Positions 32,016 through 40,055 of a DNA stretch of 64,000 nt are shown here, piece after piece (within the stretch, counting starts at the first letter, position 1; every line of letters starts with the position of its first letter). Source of the stretch: Clostridia bacterium (lineage in GTDB: Bacteria; Bacillota; Clostridia; UMGS1840). The stretch spans positions 1-64,000 of the forward strand of contig JAGBEY010000015.1 in assembly GCA_017936745.1 (NCBI GenBank). Reading direction: 5' to 3'. Below the pieces are notes generated by a model. It was not told the origin of the DNA and made no database searches. It saw only the letters and a program-made list of their open reading frames with translations. Both the position numbers and the translations under genes were made by a program.

Positions 32016-33326
32016 ATGAAACCTTTTTTTGAGCACGATTGCTTGCTCTCCACGCCAACAGCAAAAAGTCTGTTTCAAGAGGTTGTCAATCTCCCGGTTA
32101 CAGATGCCTTTACCAAGCTTACCGCAAAAGAAATTGCAGAAAACTCTCAATTCGAAAATATTACAGAGCTGCTCATTGACCGAGACCCGAAAAAGCTTGA
32201 GGCAATGCGGTTTTTCGGAATAGACGAATATTATATCACAGGAGAGGCAGGTGCTTTTGAACGCTTCCAGAAATGGTCAGAAACCTTACCTTGCCTCATT
32301 GGAAATCCGCTCTATTACCGCTCTCATTTTGAATTACAGAAATTCTTTTCCGTTCAAGAGCCTTTATCTCCTGCCACAGCAGAGAAAATCTGGACGGCTG
32401 CCAATCAAAAAATACAAACGGAAAAGCTTTCCATCTGGAATTTATTCAAGCAGTTTGGAGTAACTGCGTTGCACACACCCCAGGACCCGACTGCTTCTCT
32501 CGTGTGGCATCAGAAGATAGCAGAGGATGGGTTATGCCCCGCAAAGGTATATCCCTCCTTCTGTGCAGACAAGGCGCTGTCACCCACCTCATCCACCTTC
32601 AAAAAATGGGTGGAAGCACTGGCTGAAAGCTGTTCCGCCTCTATCGCTACGTTGGCAGATTTACAAGCTCGTTTAGTGGAACGATTGCTCTTTTTCAAGT
32701 CCTTAGGAGCAAAATCCGCAATTCAGATGATATCACTCTCAAAATTACCCGAATGCTCCTACGAAACGGCAGATGCCGCATTTCAAAAAGCAAAAAATCA
32801 GTTACCTCTTACTCAGTCGGAGCTTTCAGAATATCAGGGAGTTATGCTTCAGTTCTTAGCAAAAAAATATCAGGATTACGGCTTTACAATGGCAATTCAA
32901 ACCACCACAGAAGCTGCCTCCCATACAGTAATCACATTGCTGGAGCAGCTGAGCCGGGAACATAAACTTCCCAAAATTTTACTTGCAACAACCGAGCCGT
33001 CACACTATCCGTCATTGGCAAAAGCAGCAGTTTCTTCAAAAATTTCCGGTTCACTCCGGCTGTTTTTTAAGGGAATGCCGTATCAGAAAGACGATTTGCA
33101 GTTTATTTTGAAAGCCGTTTCCAAAAACGGAATTCTTCCCTGTTTTGCAGGAATTTGTGCCGGTGGAAACAGCCTATTGTCTTATCCGTTTTACGAATAT
33201 TTCCGACAAAATCTTTGCGATTTCCTTGGCAATTTGGTGGAATCGGGAGAATATCCCAACTATGCAGATTTACTGAAAAAATTTGTAAAGGATATCACAT
33301 TTGAAACACTCAATTCCTACCTGTAA
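32016..33326 (+). CDS. Uronate isomerase (UxaC) homologue lacking the active site
   Basis: 436 residues that follow UxaC from end to end: MKPFFEHDCLLSTPTAKSL, FENITELLIDRDPKKLEAMR, IGNPLYYRSHFELQ, LSPATAEKIWTAAN, LADLQARLVERL, LSYPFYEYFRQNLCDFLG. Yet the catalytic residues are gone. The family FDYHCHL is TDAFTKL (residues 29-35), so both Zn histidines are Phe and Lys. PSWRPDKA is PSFCADKA, VSDHA is SAIQM, and the late DSRSF is AGGNSL. An isomerase reaction is very unlikely. The start ATG 32016 follows AAAGGGG; the frame to 31941 begins inside the promoter. Confidence 0.85.
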   Translation: MKPFFEHDCLLSTPTAKSLFQEVVNLPVTDAFTKLTAKEIAENSQFENITELLIDRDPKKLEAMRFFGIDEYYITGEAGAFERFQKWSETLPCLIGNPLYYRSHFELQKFFSVQEPLSPATAEKIWTAANQKIQTEKLSIWNLFKQFGVTALHTPQDPTASLVWHQKIAEDGLCPAKVYPSFCADKALSPTSSTFKKWVEALAESCSASIATLADLQARLVERLLFFKSLGAKSAIQMISLSKLPECSYETADAAFQKAKNQLPLTQSELSEYQGVMLQFLAKKYQDYGFTMAIQTTTEAASHTVITLLEQLSREHKLPKILLATTEPSHYPSLAKAAVSSKISGSLRLFFKGMPYQKDDLQFILKAVSKNGILPCFAGICAGGNSLLSYPFYEYFRQNLCDFLGNLVESGEYPNYADLLKKFVKDITFETLNSYL

Positions 33327-33360
33327 AAAAAACAGACTCGCTCAGGCGAGTCTGTTTTTT
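33324..33360. terminator. Bidirectional terminator between the UxaC-like gene and the helicase
   Basis: The stem aaaaaacagactcgc/gcgagtctgtttttt (15 bp) has a 4-nt loop. Confidence 0.9.
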
Positions 33361-35020
33361 ATTTCCGAAAGCCTTTTTTATGGACTGCATTTTTCCCTTT
33401 GGTTTTCTCTTTTTTGGGTGTTTTTTGCGTTGCCTGAGCGATTTCTGCAAAAATCTGCCGTCCCCGATAGGTTATATCTCGCAAGGATTCCAGTACAGCA
33501 TCCGCCTTTTCTGCGGGGACTTCAAAGAATGAATACTTATCAAAAACATCTATAGCGCCCACTTCGTTCCCTGCTGCCGTTGTGTTGGAGGAAACAAGCT
33601 CCACAATATGACGGGGGCGGATTTTATCCAACGAGCCAAGCCCGATAAAGATACGAGCCATTCCCTGCTCAGCTCCGGTTTTTTTGCTTAAATCTTTTGA
33701 TTCTTTTGGTTTCTTCTCCGGCTTTTTGGGTTCTCTTTGCATCATCAGCAATGCCGCTGACAATTCCAGGGCAGTGAGTTTTCCCTCACTCACGAACTGC
33801 TCTGCCTGCTTCAGATACTTGGAAAACGCTTCCTCTTTCCTCGCTAAAACGGCTTTGTCCAGCAGTTTCTTCATTCGCACCTCAAACACATCTGCCTCGG
33901 TAGGTGTTTTATATGGTTCAATGTTGGCTTTGGTATATGCCATAATCTCTTTGAGCTTAAACATTTCTTTCCCTGCAACAAAGGTATAGGAAACACCGGT
34001 TTTATTCGCTCTCCCCGTTCTTCCGATTCGGTGGACATAATATTCCTCAAACTGGGGCACATCAAAATTGAACACTGCCTCCACGTTTTCCACATCAATC
34101 CCACGGGCAGCAATATCGGTTGCCACCAGAATCTCGGTTTTTCCGTTTTTAAAGCGGTTCATAACCCGTTCCCGTTCCGGCTGCTTCATATCCCCATGAA
34201 GCATTTCTGCAGAATATCCCAACTCACAAAGTGCCTCGGTTACCTCCGAGGTTTTCTTTTTGGTATTACAAAAAACCAGACTTAACCGATACCCTTGCAA
34301 ATCAAGCAGACGAGTCAGGGCATCCAGTTTTTTCGGTCCCTTTACCTCCAGATAATACTGAAGAATATTGGAAACCGTCAGTTCCTCTGCACTGATTCTC
34401 ACATTAAGGCGGTTTTTCCTCTGATACCGTTTGGAAATTTCTTTAATTTCTGCCGGAATAGTTGCAGAAAACAACACGGTCTGCCGTTCTTTCGGGGCAG
34501 TTTCCAAAATGGTTTCAATATCCTCCCGAAACCCCATATTCAGCATTTCATCCGCCTCATCCAATACCAGATATAACAGATTGGTCAAGCGGACACTTCT
34601 TCTTCGCAGATGGTCCATCAGTCTGCCCGGAGTTGCCACTACAATCTGAGGACGTTTTTTCAAGTCACTAAGCTGCCGTTCAATGGGCTGCCCTCCGTAT
34701 AGGGTGGAAATACGAATGCCTTTTTTGTATAGGCTTACTTTGGAAAGCTCCTCTGCCGTCTGCATTGCCAGCTCCCGCGTAGGGCAAAGCACCAAACACT
34801 GCACGGTTTCCTCCTCCGGATTGATTTTTTCACAAAGAGGAATCCCAAAGGCACAGGTTTTCCCCGTTCCCGTGGGAGATTGCACCATCATGTCCTGCCC
34901 CTCTAAAATAGGAAGCAAGCATTCCGATTGCACCGGCGTTGCCTCCGAGAAGCCCATTTTGGCAATGCCTTGCTTCAATTCCGGCGAAAGATTCAACTGT
35001 TCAAATATCAAAGATTCCAT
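33359..35020 (-). CDS. DEAD-box RNA helicase with DbpA-type RNA-binding domain
   Basis: 553 residues. The helicase core (1-370) has the Q-motif region FSEATPVQSECL, Walker A SPTGTGKT (usual first residue A), DEADEML, SATIP, and HRIGRTGRANKTG. After a basic linker (PKKPEKKPKESKDLSKK), residues ~455-530 form the DbpA C-terminal RRM-like domain (RIFIGLGSLDKIRPRHIVEL). A lysine-rich tail follows. DbpA-family helicases remodel 23S rRNA during 50S assembly; the longer linker and tail also fit CshA-like general roles. The ATG has GAGGAAA. Single gene. Confidence 0.93.
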   Translation of the reverse strand: MESLIFEQLNLSPELKQGIAKMGFSEATPVQSECLLPILEGQDMMVQSPTGTGKTCAFGIPLCEKINPEEETVQCLVLCPTRELAMQTAEELSKVSLYKKGIRISTLYGGQPIERQLSDLKKRPQIVVATPGRLMDHLRRRSVRLTNLLYLVLDEADEMLNMGFREDIETILETAPKERQTVLFSATIPAEIKEISKRYQRKNRLNVRISAEELTVSNILQYYLEVKGPKKLDALTRLLDLQGYRLSLVFCNTKKKTSEVTEALCELGYSAEMLHGDMKQPERERVMNRFKNGKTEILVATDIAARGIDVENVEAVFNFDVPQFEEYYVHRIGRTGRANKTGVSYTFVAGKEMFKLKEIMAYTKANIEPYKTPTEADVFEVRMKKLLDKAVLARKEEAFSKYLKQAEQFVSEGKLTALELSAALLMMQREPKKPEKKPKESKDLSKKTGAEQGMARIFIGLGSLDKIRPRHIVELVSSNTTAAGNEVGAIDVFDKYSFFEVPAEKADAVLESLRDITYRGRQIFAEIAQATQKTPKKEKTKGKNAVHKKGFRK

Positions 35021-35135
35021 AATTTTTTCCTCAAAATTTTACCGATTTATCTGAATTATTATACAAGACTTTCTGCATTCTGTCAAGAAAAATAAATATC
35101 CCCCCGTTTTCACGGAGGCAATTTATTCTATAACG

Positions 35136-35171
35136 AAAAAACGCCAACCTTTTATCAGGATTGGCGTTTTT
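35136..35171 (-). terminator. Hairpin terminator between the tRNA-Val repeat and the helicase
   Basis: The arms aaaaaacgccaacct and aggattggcgttttt pair with one bulge. It lies just past the long repeat (copy C) on the minus strand. Confidence 0.65.
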
Positions 35172-35173
35172 CT

Positions 35174-35360
35174 TGAAGATCCAAACGGTTTAGATGCACA
35201 TATAAAAATAAGCTTTGCGTTAACAAAGCATCCTTAACTTCTTCCCTTTTCACTGTTACTTATTCCTTTCCAAAAATCGACAGGGCTTTTTAGGGAATAG
35301 TGAAGAGTGAATAGGCAATAAGTAAAATCGACAAGATTCTTAAGAACCTTGTCGATTTTT
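35174..35360 (-). repeat. tRNA-terminator-associated repeat, copy C (long form)
   Basis: The same block order as copy A over about 187 bp, ending at the CCA of tRNA-Val. Its terminator stem is aaaatcgacaag/cttgtcgatttt. Confidence 0.78.
35325..35359 (-). terminator. Terminator of tRNA-Val
   Basis: The hairpin starts at the tRNA CCA on the minus strand; it is part of repeat copy C. Confidence 0.85.
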
Positions 35361-35435
35361 GGTGGGAACAATAGGGCTCGAACCTATGACCCTCTGCTTG
35401 TAAGGCAGATGCTCTCCCAGCTGAGCTATGCTCCC
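35360..35435 (-). tRNA. tRNA-Val (UAC)
   Basis: 76 nt with encoded CCA. The acceptor stem GGGAGCA/TGTTCCC has one G-U pair; the D-arm is TAGCTCAGCTGGGAGAGCA, the anticodon stem-loop CTGCCTTACAAGCAG has anticodon TAC, and the T-arm is GGTTCGAGCCC. It stands alone, not in a tRNA array. Confidence 0.95.
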
Positions 35436-35476
35436 ATAGTATTACTTCACGGGCTTTCCCGTGTCAAGCAAGAGCA

Positions 35477-35505
35477 ATTATAGCAGATTTTACTTCGTTT
35501 GTCAA
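35477..35505 (-). promoter_or_regulatory. Perfect-consensus SigA promoter of tRNA-Val
   Basis: TTGACA (35500-35505), 17 bp, TATAAT (35477-35482). Confidence 0.92.
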
Positions 35506-35714
35506 TACCTTTTTTTCATTTTTCAAAAAAATTTTTCTGTTCGACTTTTCTCCCCTGATTTATCCGTAATTTGCCCGAACAATCCCCGCGGTCAATATGC
35601 TCACAGCTTTCTTCGGAAATGGCGTATGTTTTCCACTTTTTTTCTGAAAATCCCCTGTGATGGTTTGGAATGAAAAAATTTTTAGAAAAAATATAATAAA
35701 TTTGATAAAAGTAC

Positions 35715-35742
35715 TTGATTTTTTCCTGAAATGTGTTAAAAT
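35715..35742 (+). promoter_or_regulatory. Promoter of the dcw cluster (mraZ promoter)
   Basis: TTGATT (35715-35720), 16 bp, TAAAAT (35737-35742). The start site is expected near 35749, at the first MraZ box. Confidence 0.75.
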
Positions 35743-35750
35743 GTATGTAT

Positions 35751-35786
35751 AAGTGGAACGAAGTGGAGTCTAATTCCACAAAGTGG
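35751..35786 (+). promoter_or_regulatory. MraZ operator: phased AAGTGG boxes
   Basis: AAGTGG occurs at 35751, 35761 and 35781, exactly 10 and 20 bp apart on one face of the helix, with a degenerate position at 35771. MraZ is known to bind short direct repeats at 10-bp spacing near its own promoter and to repress the dcw cluster. The site overlaps the predicted transcription start. The remaining 35787-35896 leader is AT-rich with no other feature seen. Confidence 0.8.
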
Positions 35787-35896
35787 CGGAAAACGTGTTG
35801 AATTTTTCATTTTTCTGTGGAAAACTGCATCAAAAAATTCACAAAACCCATTTTTTTAGAAAAATCCGCACAAAAATACACAAAAAGAGGTAGGAT

Positions 35897-36322
35897 ATGT
35901 TTTACGGCAAAGCCAAACATTCCATAGATGCCAAGGGCAGAATTATACTTCCATCGAAATATCGTGAGAATTTGGGTGAAAGTTTTTTTGTGATGCGTGG
36001 ATTGGCTAACTGTCTGTTTGTGTATCCCGAAGCAGGCTTCCGTGAGTTTGAAGCAAAAATCAAAGCACTCCCCATTTCCGATGCAGGTGATGTGCAACGT
36101 TACATTTTCCACTCCACCGAGCAGGTTTCGATGGACAAGCAGGGCCGTTTCGTAATACCGCCCGACCTGCGGGATTTTGCCAAGCTGGATAAGGATGTTG
36201 TAATCGCAGGGGCTTCCAGCCGTATTGAAATCTGGAGTGACAAAGAATACGAAAAATATGAACAAAGAGTGGAAGCAGATCCTCAGAAGATTTCTGAAAT
36301 TCTGAGTCTGTTTGGAATTTAA
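35897..36322 (+). CDS. mraZ: Transcriptional regulator MraZ
   Basis: A 141-residue DNA-binding protein with two SpoVT/AbrB-like half domains, each with the DxxGR signature: IDAKGRIILPSKYR near residue 11 and MDKQGRFVIPPDLR near residue 81. It forms ring-shaped oligomers that bind repeated boxes and control the dcw cluster. Such boxes are present in front of this gene. The ATG has AGAGG. It is the first gene of the cluster; the rsmH start overlaps its end region. Confidence 0.97.
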   Translation: MFYGKAKHSIDAKGRIILPSKYRENLGESFFVMRGLANCLFVYPEAGFREFEAKIKALPISDAGDVQRYIFHSTEQVSMDKQGRFVIPPDLRDFAKLDKDVVIAGASSRIEIWSDKEYEKYEQRVEADPQKISEILSLFGI

Positions 36323-36323
36323 G

Positions 36324-37247
36324 ATGATGGAATTCAAGCATATCAGTGTCTTGTTGGAAGAATGTATCGATGGGCTTTGCCTGAAGCCGGACGGTGTTTA
36401 TGCCGATGCTACGATGGGCGGAGCCGGTCACTCGCTGGAAATTTGTAAGCGTTTGAACGAAAACGGAATATTCATTGGAGTGGACCGTGATCAGGATGCC
36501 TTTTCGGTTGCTACCAAGCGTCTGGAAAACACCAAATGCCAAAAACAGTTCATCCGTTCTGACTTTTCCCAAATTGCAGACCATGTTACCATTCCTGTAG
36601 ACGGTATTCTGGCAGACTTGGGGGTTTCCTCCTATCAGCTGGATAACAAAGACCGCGGCTTTTCCTACCGCGAGGACGCAGCGCTGGATATGCGGATGGA
36701 CCAAACCTCTCCCATCAGTGCAAAAACAGTTGTAAACACTTATTCCCAAAGGGATTTAGCTTATATCATCTCCACTTACGGAGAAGAAAAATATGCAAAA
36801 AGCATTGCCTCCAATATTGTGAAATACCGGGAGCAAAAAGAGATTGAAACCACCGGAGAGCTGATTGATATTATCCGCTCCTCTATGCCGGCAAAAAGCC
36901 TTCGGGAAAAGCATCCGGCAAAGAGAACCTTTCAGGCAATCCGCATTGAAGTAAACACCGAGTTGGATTCCCTGAAAAAAGGACTGGAAAGCTTCTTTTC
37001 TCTGTTGAAGCCCGGAGGAAGAATGTGCATTATCACATTTCACTCGCTGGAGGACCGCATTGTAAAAGAATATTTCAAAAGTCTGGTGAATGTCTGCACC
37101 TGCCCGCCGGAATTTCCGGTTTGTGTGTGCAACAAAAAGCCTTTGGCAAAAATCATCACAAAAAAACCCATTCTTCCCTCACCGGAAGAACTGGAGCAAA
37201 ATCCAAGAAGCAAATCGGCAAAATTAAGAATTCTTGAAAAATTGTAA
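36324..37247 (+). CDS. rsmH: 16S rRNA (cytosine-1402-N4) methyltransferase RsmH
   Basis: About 307 residues. It methylates C1402 of 16S rRNA in the decoding site. Family landmarks are MEFKHISVLLEECIDGL, the SAM motif YADATMGGAGHSLEI, FIGVDRDQDA-type motif 2 (FIGVDRDQDAF), DGILADLGVSSYQLD and ITFHSLEDRIVK. ATG 36324 or 36327 is preferred to TTG 36312, which lies inside mraZ. The ribosome site is weak (GGA), suggesting coupling with mraZ, whose stop is 2 nt away. Confidence 0.96.
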   Translation: MMEFKHISVLLEECIDGLCLKPDGVYADATMGGAGHSLEICKRLNENGIFIGVDRDQDAFSVATKRLENTKCQKQFIRSDFSQIADHVTIPVDGILADLGVSSYQLDNKDRGFSYREDAALDMRMDQTSPISAKTVVNTYSQRDLAYIISTYGEEKYAKSIASNIVKYREQKEIETTGELIDIIRSSMPAKSLREKHPAKRTFQAIRIEVNTELDSLKKGLESFFSLLKPGGRMCIITFHSLEDRIVKEYFKSLVNVCTCPPEFPVCVCNKKPLAKIITKKPILPSPEELEQNPRSKSAKLRILEKL

Positions 37248-37285
37248 GTTTCTATACCATTATATATAAGGAGGGAAAACCACCA

Positions 37286-37753
37286 ATGGCAAATCAGAGC
37301 CTTGCTTACCAGAGCAAACGAAGCCGAGAGGCATACATACACGATATCCGCCCCGTTATCCAGAAAAAGCAAGTCAAAGAAAAACAGCAGGCACACTGGA
37401 AAATTGCTGTTGTCATTGCATTTTTTATCATTGGCGGCATTTCATTGATTTTGCAAAATGTGCAAATTACAGAACAAAGCAATAAAAATGCAGAACTGAA
37501 AGCTCATTATGCTCAACTTTATTCCTCCAATAAGAAAAAAGAAATCGAAATCAATCAGAAAATCGACTTAAAAACGGTTGAAGAACTGGCAGTTGCCAGC
37601 TACAATATGAATCGTGCAAGAAAAGAACAAATTGTATATATTGATGTCAAAGGGCAGGACTACGGTGTTATGGCAAAACAGATTCAACCCGACGAAGCAC
37701 CCGAAGAAAACTTCAACGTACTCACCGGCTTGATGACATATTTGGAAGAATAG
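37286..37753 (+). CDS. ftsL: FtsL-like cell division protein
   Basis: 155 residues of low conservation, identified by position and layout. A basic cytoplasmic N-terminus (SKRSREAYIHDIRPVIQKK) is followed by one membrane helix at about 48-66 (IAVVIAFFIIGGISLIL) and an extracellular coiled coil (NAELKAHYAQLYSSNKKKEIEINQK), with a MNRARKEQIVYID segment near the end. FtsL forms a complex with FtsB/DivIC and FtsQ/DivIB at the septum. AGGAGGG precedes the ATG. A strong hairpin follows the gene. Confidence 0.85.
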   Translation: MANQSLAYQSKRSREAYIHDIRPVIQKKQVKEKQQAHWKIAVVIAFFIIGGISLILQNVQITEQSNKNAELKAHYAQLYSSNKKKEIEINQKIDLKTVEELAVASYNMNRARKEQIVYIDVKGQDYGVMAKQIQPDEAPEENFNVLTGLMTYLEE

Positions 37754-37764
37754 ACTAATATGAT

Positions 37765-37796
37765 AAATTGAGGAATGAGCATCATTCCTCAATTTT
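37765..37796 (+). terminator. Perfect 14-bp hairpin between ftsL and the PBP gene (possible attenuator)
   Basis: Arms 37765-37778 and 37782-37795 pair without mismatch around a GCA loop, and the 3' side ends in AATTTT. It could stop part of the transcripts inside the dcw cluster or block decay. Confidence 0.7.
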
Positions 37797-37842
37797 CCAT
37801 ATATTCCCCCGAAAATCTCCAAAAAAAGGATGGAAATTTTCT

Positions 37843-40047
37843 ATGAAAAAAAATAATACTTTAAAAACTCAAAAACGGATTTTAATTCTTTCCGGAATTT
37901 TAATCTTCTTATTCTCACTGTTAATCGGAAGAATTGCTTATATCCAGTTTATTGACGGTAATCGACTTTCCAAAGAAGCCATCGAGCAACAAACCAGAGA
38001 CCGTATGATCAATGCAAAACGAGGCACTATTTACGACCGTAACGGAAAGCAGCTGGCAGTCAGTGCCGATGTGGAAACCGTCAATCTCTCCCCTGCTACC
38101 GTAAGGGAAGACGGAGACCCTCAGAAGTGTGCCGATGTGCTTTCCCAGGTATTGAAAATGGAACGGGAAACCATCCTGGAAAAAATCAATTCCAACGTTT
38201 CTTACGTAATGGTGAAACGAAAAGTTGAAAAAGAACAGGCAGATGCCATCCGTGAAGCCGGACTGACCGGTGTATATATGGATGCAGATACCAAGCGTTA
38301 CTATCCATACAACAATATCGCCTCTCACATTATCGGTTTCACCGGAACAGATAATCAAGGGCTTTTAGGAATTGAACAAAAATACGATAACATATTAAAA
38401 GGACAGTATGGCAGAATTGTTACCGCCAGAAATGCAGACGGAACAGAAATGCCCTACAAATACGACCGTTATTATACTCCCGAGGATGGCAGCGATATCA
38501 CACTGACCATTGATGTTTCCATCCAGCACTTTTTAGAAAAGCATTTAGATCAGGCATTAACCGACCTACAGCTGGCAAACGGTGCGGCAGGGATTATTAT
38601 GGATGTAAAAACCGGAGAAATCCTGGCAATGGCAACCAAGCCGGACTTCGACCTAAACGAGCCTCTTTTGGTAACTGACCCGGCAGAAAAGCAAAGAATC
38701 GAAGCAATTTCCGACAGCACCGAGCGTGGCAATGCCACTCAGGAATACTTAAACAAACTGTGGCGAAACAAAGCAGTGGTTGACAGCTACGAGCCAGGTT
38801 CCACCTTTAAAATCATCACCTCCGCTATGGCTTTGGAGGAAAATGTGGTATCTCTGCAGGATTCCTTTAACTGTACCGGAAGCTACAAGGTGGCAAAAGA
38901 AACCATCGGTTGCTGGAAGCATGCCGGTCACGGTGTGTTAAACTTAACCGGTGCACTGATGAACTCCTGCAATCCGGCATTTATGCAAATCGGAGCAAGA
39001 ATTGGTCAGGACACCTTTTACAAATACTACAAAGGCTTCGGATTTACCGAAAAAACCGGCATTGAGCTGTATGGGGAAACCAGTGGTATCTTCTACCCCG
39101 CAGGCAGCTTTAACGAAGTGGAGCTGGCAACTGCCTCCTTTGGGCAAGGGCCTGTGGTAACTCCCCTTCAGATGATTTCTGCTATCAGTGCCGTTGCCAA
39201 TGACGGTAAGTTGATGAAGCCCCATCTTCTGAAAAACATCACCGATGCCGGCGGAACCATTCTCCAGTCCTTTGACCCGGTAGAAATCCGTCAGGTTATT
39301 TCTCCCCAAACTTCTCAGATTATGAGAGGGCTGATGGAAGCAGTTGTTTCCGAGGGAACAGGAAACAAAGCCTACTTAGAGGGCTTCCGTATCGGCGGAA
39401 AAACCGGTACCAGTGAAAAAATTCCTCGCGGCAACAGTAAATATGTAGCTTCCTTTGCAGGGATTGCACCGGCAAATGACCCGCAGGTTGCCATTCTTTT
39501 GTTGCTGGATGAACCTCCGGTGGGCAATCACATGGGTGGTACTATCGCCTCCCCGCTTGCCGCAAAAATTTTAGACGACGTTCTTCGTTATATGGACATC
39601 GAACCTGAGCTTCCCGACGGAGAAGCTGTGGAGGGCGATGCCGAAGTGCCGAGCGTTTCCGGCATGAATCTGACCGAAGCACGGCAAATTATCTCTCAGA
39701 GCGGACTTCGTTGCGTGGTTGAGGGGAACGGCAGTGTAGTCAATGCCCAGGTTCCCAATCCGGGTGTTGTCATTGCCAGAAACGGCACTGTTATTGTCTA
39801 CACCGGAGATGCCCGTCCGTCAAACAGTGTGCAGGTTCCCTCTGTCATCGAAAAAAGCTTTGAAGAAGCAAAATCCATCTTAGAAAAAGCAAAATTCCAG
39901 TTCAATCCCACGGGGATTGAGAACACAACTCAAAACGCTGTGGCTCAAAGCCAGAGCATTACACCCGGAGAATATGCCACCATTGGCAGTGAAATCACCG
40001 TAGAATTTTCTTATCAAACCGCCACACCACCCCAAACGGAAAGTTGA
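37843..40047 (+). CDS. Class B penicillin-binding protein with two PASTA domains (SpoVD/FtsI type)
   Basis: 734 residues. One N-terminal membrane anchor (LILSGILIFLFSLLIGRIAY), a PBP dimerisation domain (MINAKRGTIYDRNGKQLA), and a transpeptidase domain with the active-site Ser in YEPGSTFKIIT, the SxN motif in MNSCNPAF and KTG in IGGKTGTSEK. Two PASTA domains end the protein (EVPSVSGMNLTEARQII and VQVPSVIEKSFEEAKSIL). It cross-links septal peptidoglycan; PASTA copies fit either the vegetative PBP2B or the sporulation SpoVD branch. ATG 37843 lies behind AAAAGGA; the longer frame from 37768 starts inside the hairpin. Confidence 0.95.
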   Translation: MKKNNTLKTQKRILILSGILIFLFSLLIGRIAYIQFIDGNRLSKEAIEQQTRDRMINAKRGTIYDRNGKQLAVSADVETVNLSPATVREDGDPQKCADVLSQVLKMERETILEKINSNVSYVMVKRKVEKEQADAIREAGLTGVYMDADTKRYYPYNNIASHIIGFTGTDNQGLLGIEQKYDNILKGQYGRIVTARNADGTEMPYKYDRYYTPEDGSDITLTIDVSIQHFLEKHLDQALTDLQLANGAAGIIMDVKTGEILAMATKPDFDLNEPLLVTDPAEKQRIEAISDSTERGNATQEYLNKLWRNKAVVDSYEPGSTFKIITSAMALEENVVSLQDSFNCTGSYKVAKETIGCWKHAGHGVLNLTGALMNSCNPAFMQIGARIGQDTFYKYYKGFGFTEKTGIELYGETSGIFYPAGSFNEVELATASFGQGPVVTPLQMISAISAVANDGKLMKPHLLKNITDAGGTILQSFDPVEIRQVISPQTSQIMRGLMEAVVSEGTGNKAYLEGFRIGGKTGTSEKIPRGNSKYVASFAGIAPANDPQVAILLLLDEPPVGNHMGGTIASPLAAKILDDVLRYMDIEPELPDGEAVEGDAEVPSVSGMNLTEARQIISQSGLRCVVEGNGSVVNAQVPNPGVVIARNGTVIVYTGDARPSNSVQVPSVIEKSFEEAKSILEKAKFQFNPTGIENTTQNAVAQSQSITPGEYATIGSEITVEFSYQTATPPQTES

Positions 40048-40055
40048 GGTAGCCT

